Part shown: positions 63,065-64,000 of the stretch, in pieces | Layout of the letters: each line of letters begins with the position of its first letter | Position numbering within the stretch: the first letter of the stretch is position 1 | NCBI RefSeq assembly: GCF_023277745.1 | Contig: NZ_CP086322.1 | Span: 992,001 to 1,056,000 of the forward strand | Source of the DNA: Streptomyces halobius | Lineage (GTDB): Bacteria; Actinomycetota; Actinomycetes; Streptomycetales; Streptomycetaceae | Reading direction: 5' to 3' | Length of the DNA stretch: 64,000 nucleotides | Notes under the pieces: generated by a model | Databases searched by the model: none | The model's input: the letters and a program-made list of their open reading frames with translations, nothing else | What the model was told of the DNA's origin: nothing | Position numbers and translations under genes: made by a program

Positions 63065-64000
63065 TCAGTCGCACCGCGCGGCCTCGTGCTCGGCCCGGTG
63101 CTGCGTCTCGCGCTCGGCGAAGAAGTGGGCCCCAGCGGCGGCCACCACTATCCCGGTGATCATCTGCACAGAGTAGGTCAGGCTCATCAACGGCGCGGGC
63201 AGCCTCGGGTCCCCGGCCGGGACGGGCAGCGTAGTCAGCGTCATCCAGCCGCCCCAGCAGGCCAGTGCGCCGGCGCCGGTCCAGGCGGCGGTCAGCGCCA
63301 CCAGCACCGGGAGGCGGCGCCCACGACCGTGGGCGAGCAGCAGGATGCCGGCGATGGTGAGCACGGCGAACAGGACGTATGAAGCGTCGTTCACACGGGC
63401 GTTGAAGTCCTGGGAGGCGGCCCGCGCGGGGCTCAGACCGAATGTGCCGCCGGTCGCCCACACCAGATGCATCGCGCCCGCGAACAGGGCCAGCGTGCTT
63501 GCCACGCCCGCGATCAGCCGACGCGCGGACCGGGTCGGCGAGGGCGGCAGCGCCCCGATCCGGCCGCGCCACAGATGCCTCCAGCGCTCCCTGGCGTACC
63601 GCACGAAGAAGGTGGCCAGCGCCAGGGCCTGCACGATAAAGCCGCCATAGACGACGCTCCACACCCAGGAGTCCAAGAGCGCATCGGCGCCACCATCAGT
63701 CACCGTGTGTCCGTGCAGCGCGGCGGCCACTGTCTGGACGGGAAACGCCACGATGATCGGCGCCAGCAGCCCGGACGCGCACCACATCGGCACCGCCAGC
63801 AACCAGGCCGGAACCCTCTGCCCCCATGGCCGGGTGAGCAGGAACGCCAGCAGGATCACCACGCCGTCCATGAGCACGGTGAGCGCATTGATCGCCATCA
63901 GGGAATTGCCGTCCTGGCGCAGCGCGCTGCCCTCAGGGATGCCGATGCGGCTGCCCGCGAACCAGGCGATCTTGAGGGAGAGGTACGGGAGGCAGGCGAC
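63065..64000 (-). CDS. Polytopic membrane protein (5' end beyond window)
   Basis: At least 311 residues with about seven hydrophobic helices (ALTVLMDGVVILLAFLL, WLLAVPMWCASGLLAPIIVA, VYGGFIVQALALATFFV, LFAGAMHLVWATGG and others). The frame stays open and protein-like upstream of the internal Met at 63898 to the window edge (LPYLSLKIAWFAGSRIGIPE), so the true start lies outside. No motif recognised. Confidence 0.7.
   Translation of the reverse strand, partial: VACLPYLSLKIAWFAGSRIGIPEGSALRQDGNSLMAINALTVLMDGVVILLAFLLTRPWGQRVPAWLLAVPMWCASGLLAPIIVAFPVQTVAAALHGHTVTDGGADALLDSWVWSVVYGGFIVQALALATFFVRYARERWRHLWRGRIGALPPSPTRSARRLIAGVASTLALFAGAMHLVWATGGTFGLSPARAASQDFNARVNDASYVLFAVLTIAGILLLAHGRGRRLPVLVALTAAWTGAGALACWGGWMTLTTLPVPAGDPRLPAPLMSLTYSVQMITGIVVAAAGAHFFAERETQHRAEHEAARCD

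Overview
The window is high-GC actinobacterial DNA with strong Streptomyces character: a WhiB-type gene remnant, ECF sigma factors paired with regulators, GTG starts and GTGA/ATGA overlaps, and IS110, IS630, IS3, IS701, IS5 and ISAzo13 elements together with a group II intron. It reads as an accessory, repeatedly rearranged part of a Streptomyces replicon (chromosome arm or large plasmid), not as core chromosome.

Layout. 1-5 kb: a graveyard of fragments (DNA methylase tail, whiB fused to an integrase tail, ketosynthase tail, SRAP tail, methyltransferase tail) around an XRE/MmyB-type regulator with a zinc ribbon and a complete PIN toxin-antitoxin pair under a perfect 28-bp palindrome. 4.7-16.2 kb: the best preserved block, an ECF sigma/anti-sigma pair followed by genes of redox and stress character (HAD hydrolase, SDR, GH15 glucoamylase/trehalase-like, DUF3179, FAD disulfide reductase, deiodinase-like thioredoxin fold, VKOR-like CxxC membrane protein, DsrE). 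16.6-18.8 kb: a second sigma factor overlapping an IclR-like regulator with TPR/Sel1-like repeats. 19.5-21.1 kb: a PI-PLC-like enzyme with two Ig-like repeats. 21.5-25.6 kb: an IS630 element split by an IS110 element, then an IS3 element. 25.7-39.1 kb: degraded phage/plasmid DNA, almost all on the minus strand: small hypothetical genes, tiny zinc-ribbon proteins, a single-strand binding protein, hairpin terminators, a repeated GATCAGC hairpin, tRNA-like sequence, and head-tail genes (gp6-like, an interrupted joining protein, gp10-like, truncated tail terminator) broken by an IS3 copy. 39.3-40.4 kb: a secreted glycine-rich protein followed by two small membrane proteins. 40.4-42.6 kb: IS701 and IS5 remnants. 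42.6-50.2 kb: a compact biosynthetic locus with a divergent GntR regulator, a single-module A-Ox-T-TE synthetase of the indigoidine synthetase (BpsA/IndC) type, a 4-oxalocrotonate tautomerase-like protein, an Asp/Glu racemase/maleate isomerase-fold protein lacking the family cysteines, and an MFS exporter. 51-55 kb: group II intron, ISAzo13 element, IS5 remnants. 56.3-60.6 kb: adjacent gyrB and parE genes without gyrA, parC, recF or dnaA, the arrangement seen for aminocoumarin self-resistance (gyrBR-parYR). 61-64 kb: alpha/beta hydrolase, truncated dienelactone hydrolase, and a membrane protein running off the window.

The two most promising systems are the indigoidine-synthetase-type locus with unusual partners and the tandem gyrB-parE pair, which may be a resistance cassette for a B-subunit inhibitor. 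Whether they belong together is unproven, because an intron and an IS element lie between them. Several genes differ from an open frame by a single base; some of these breaks could be sequencing errors.
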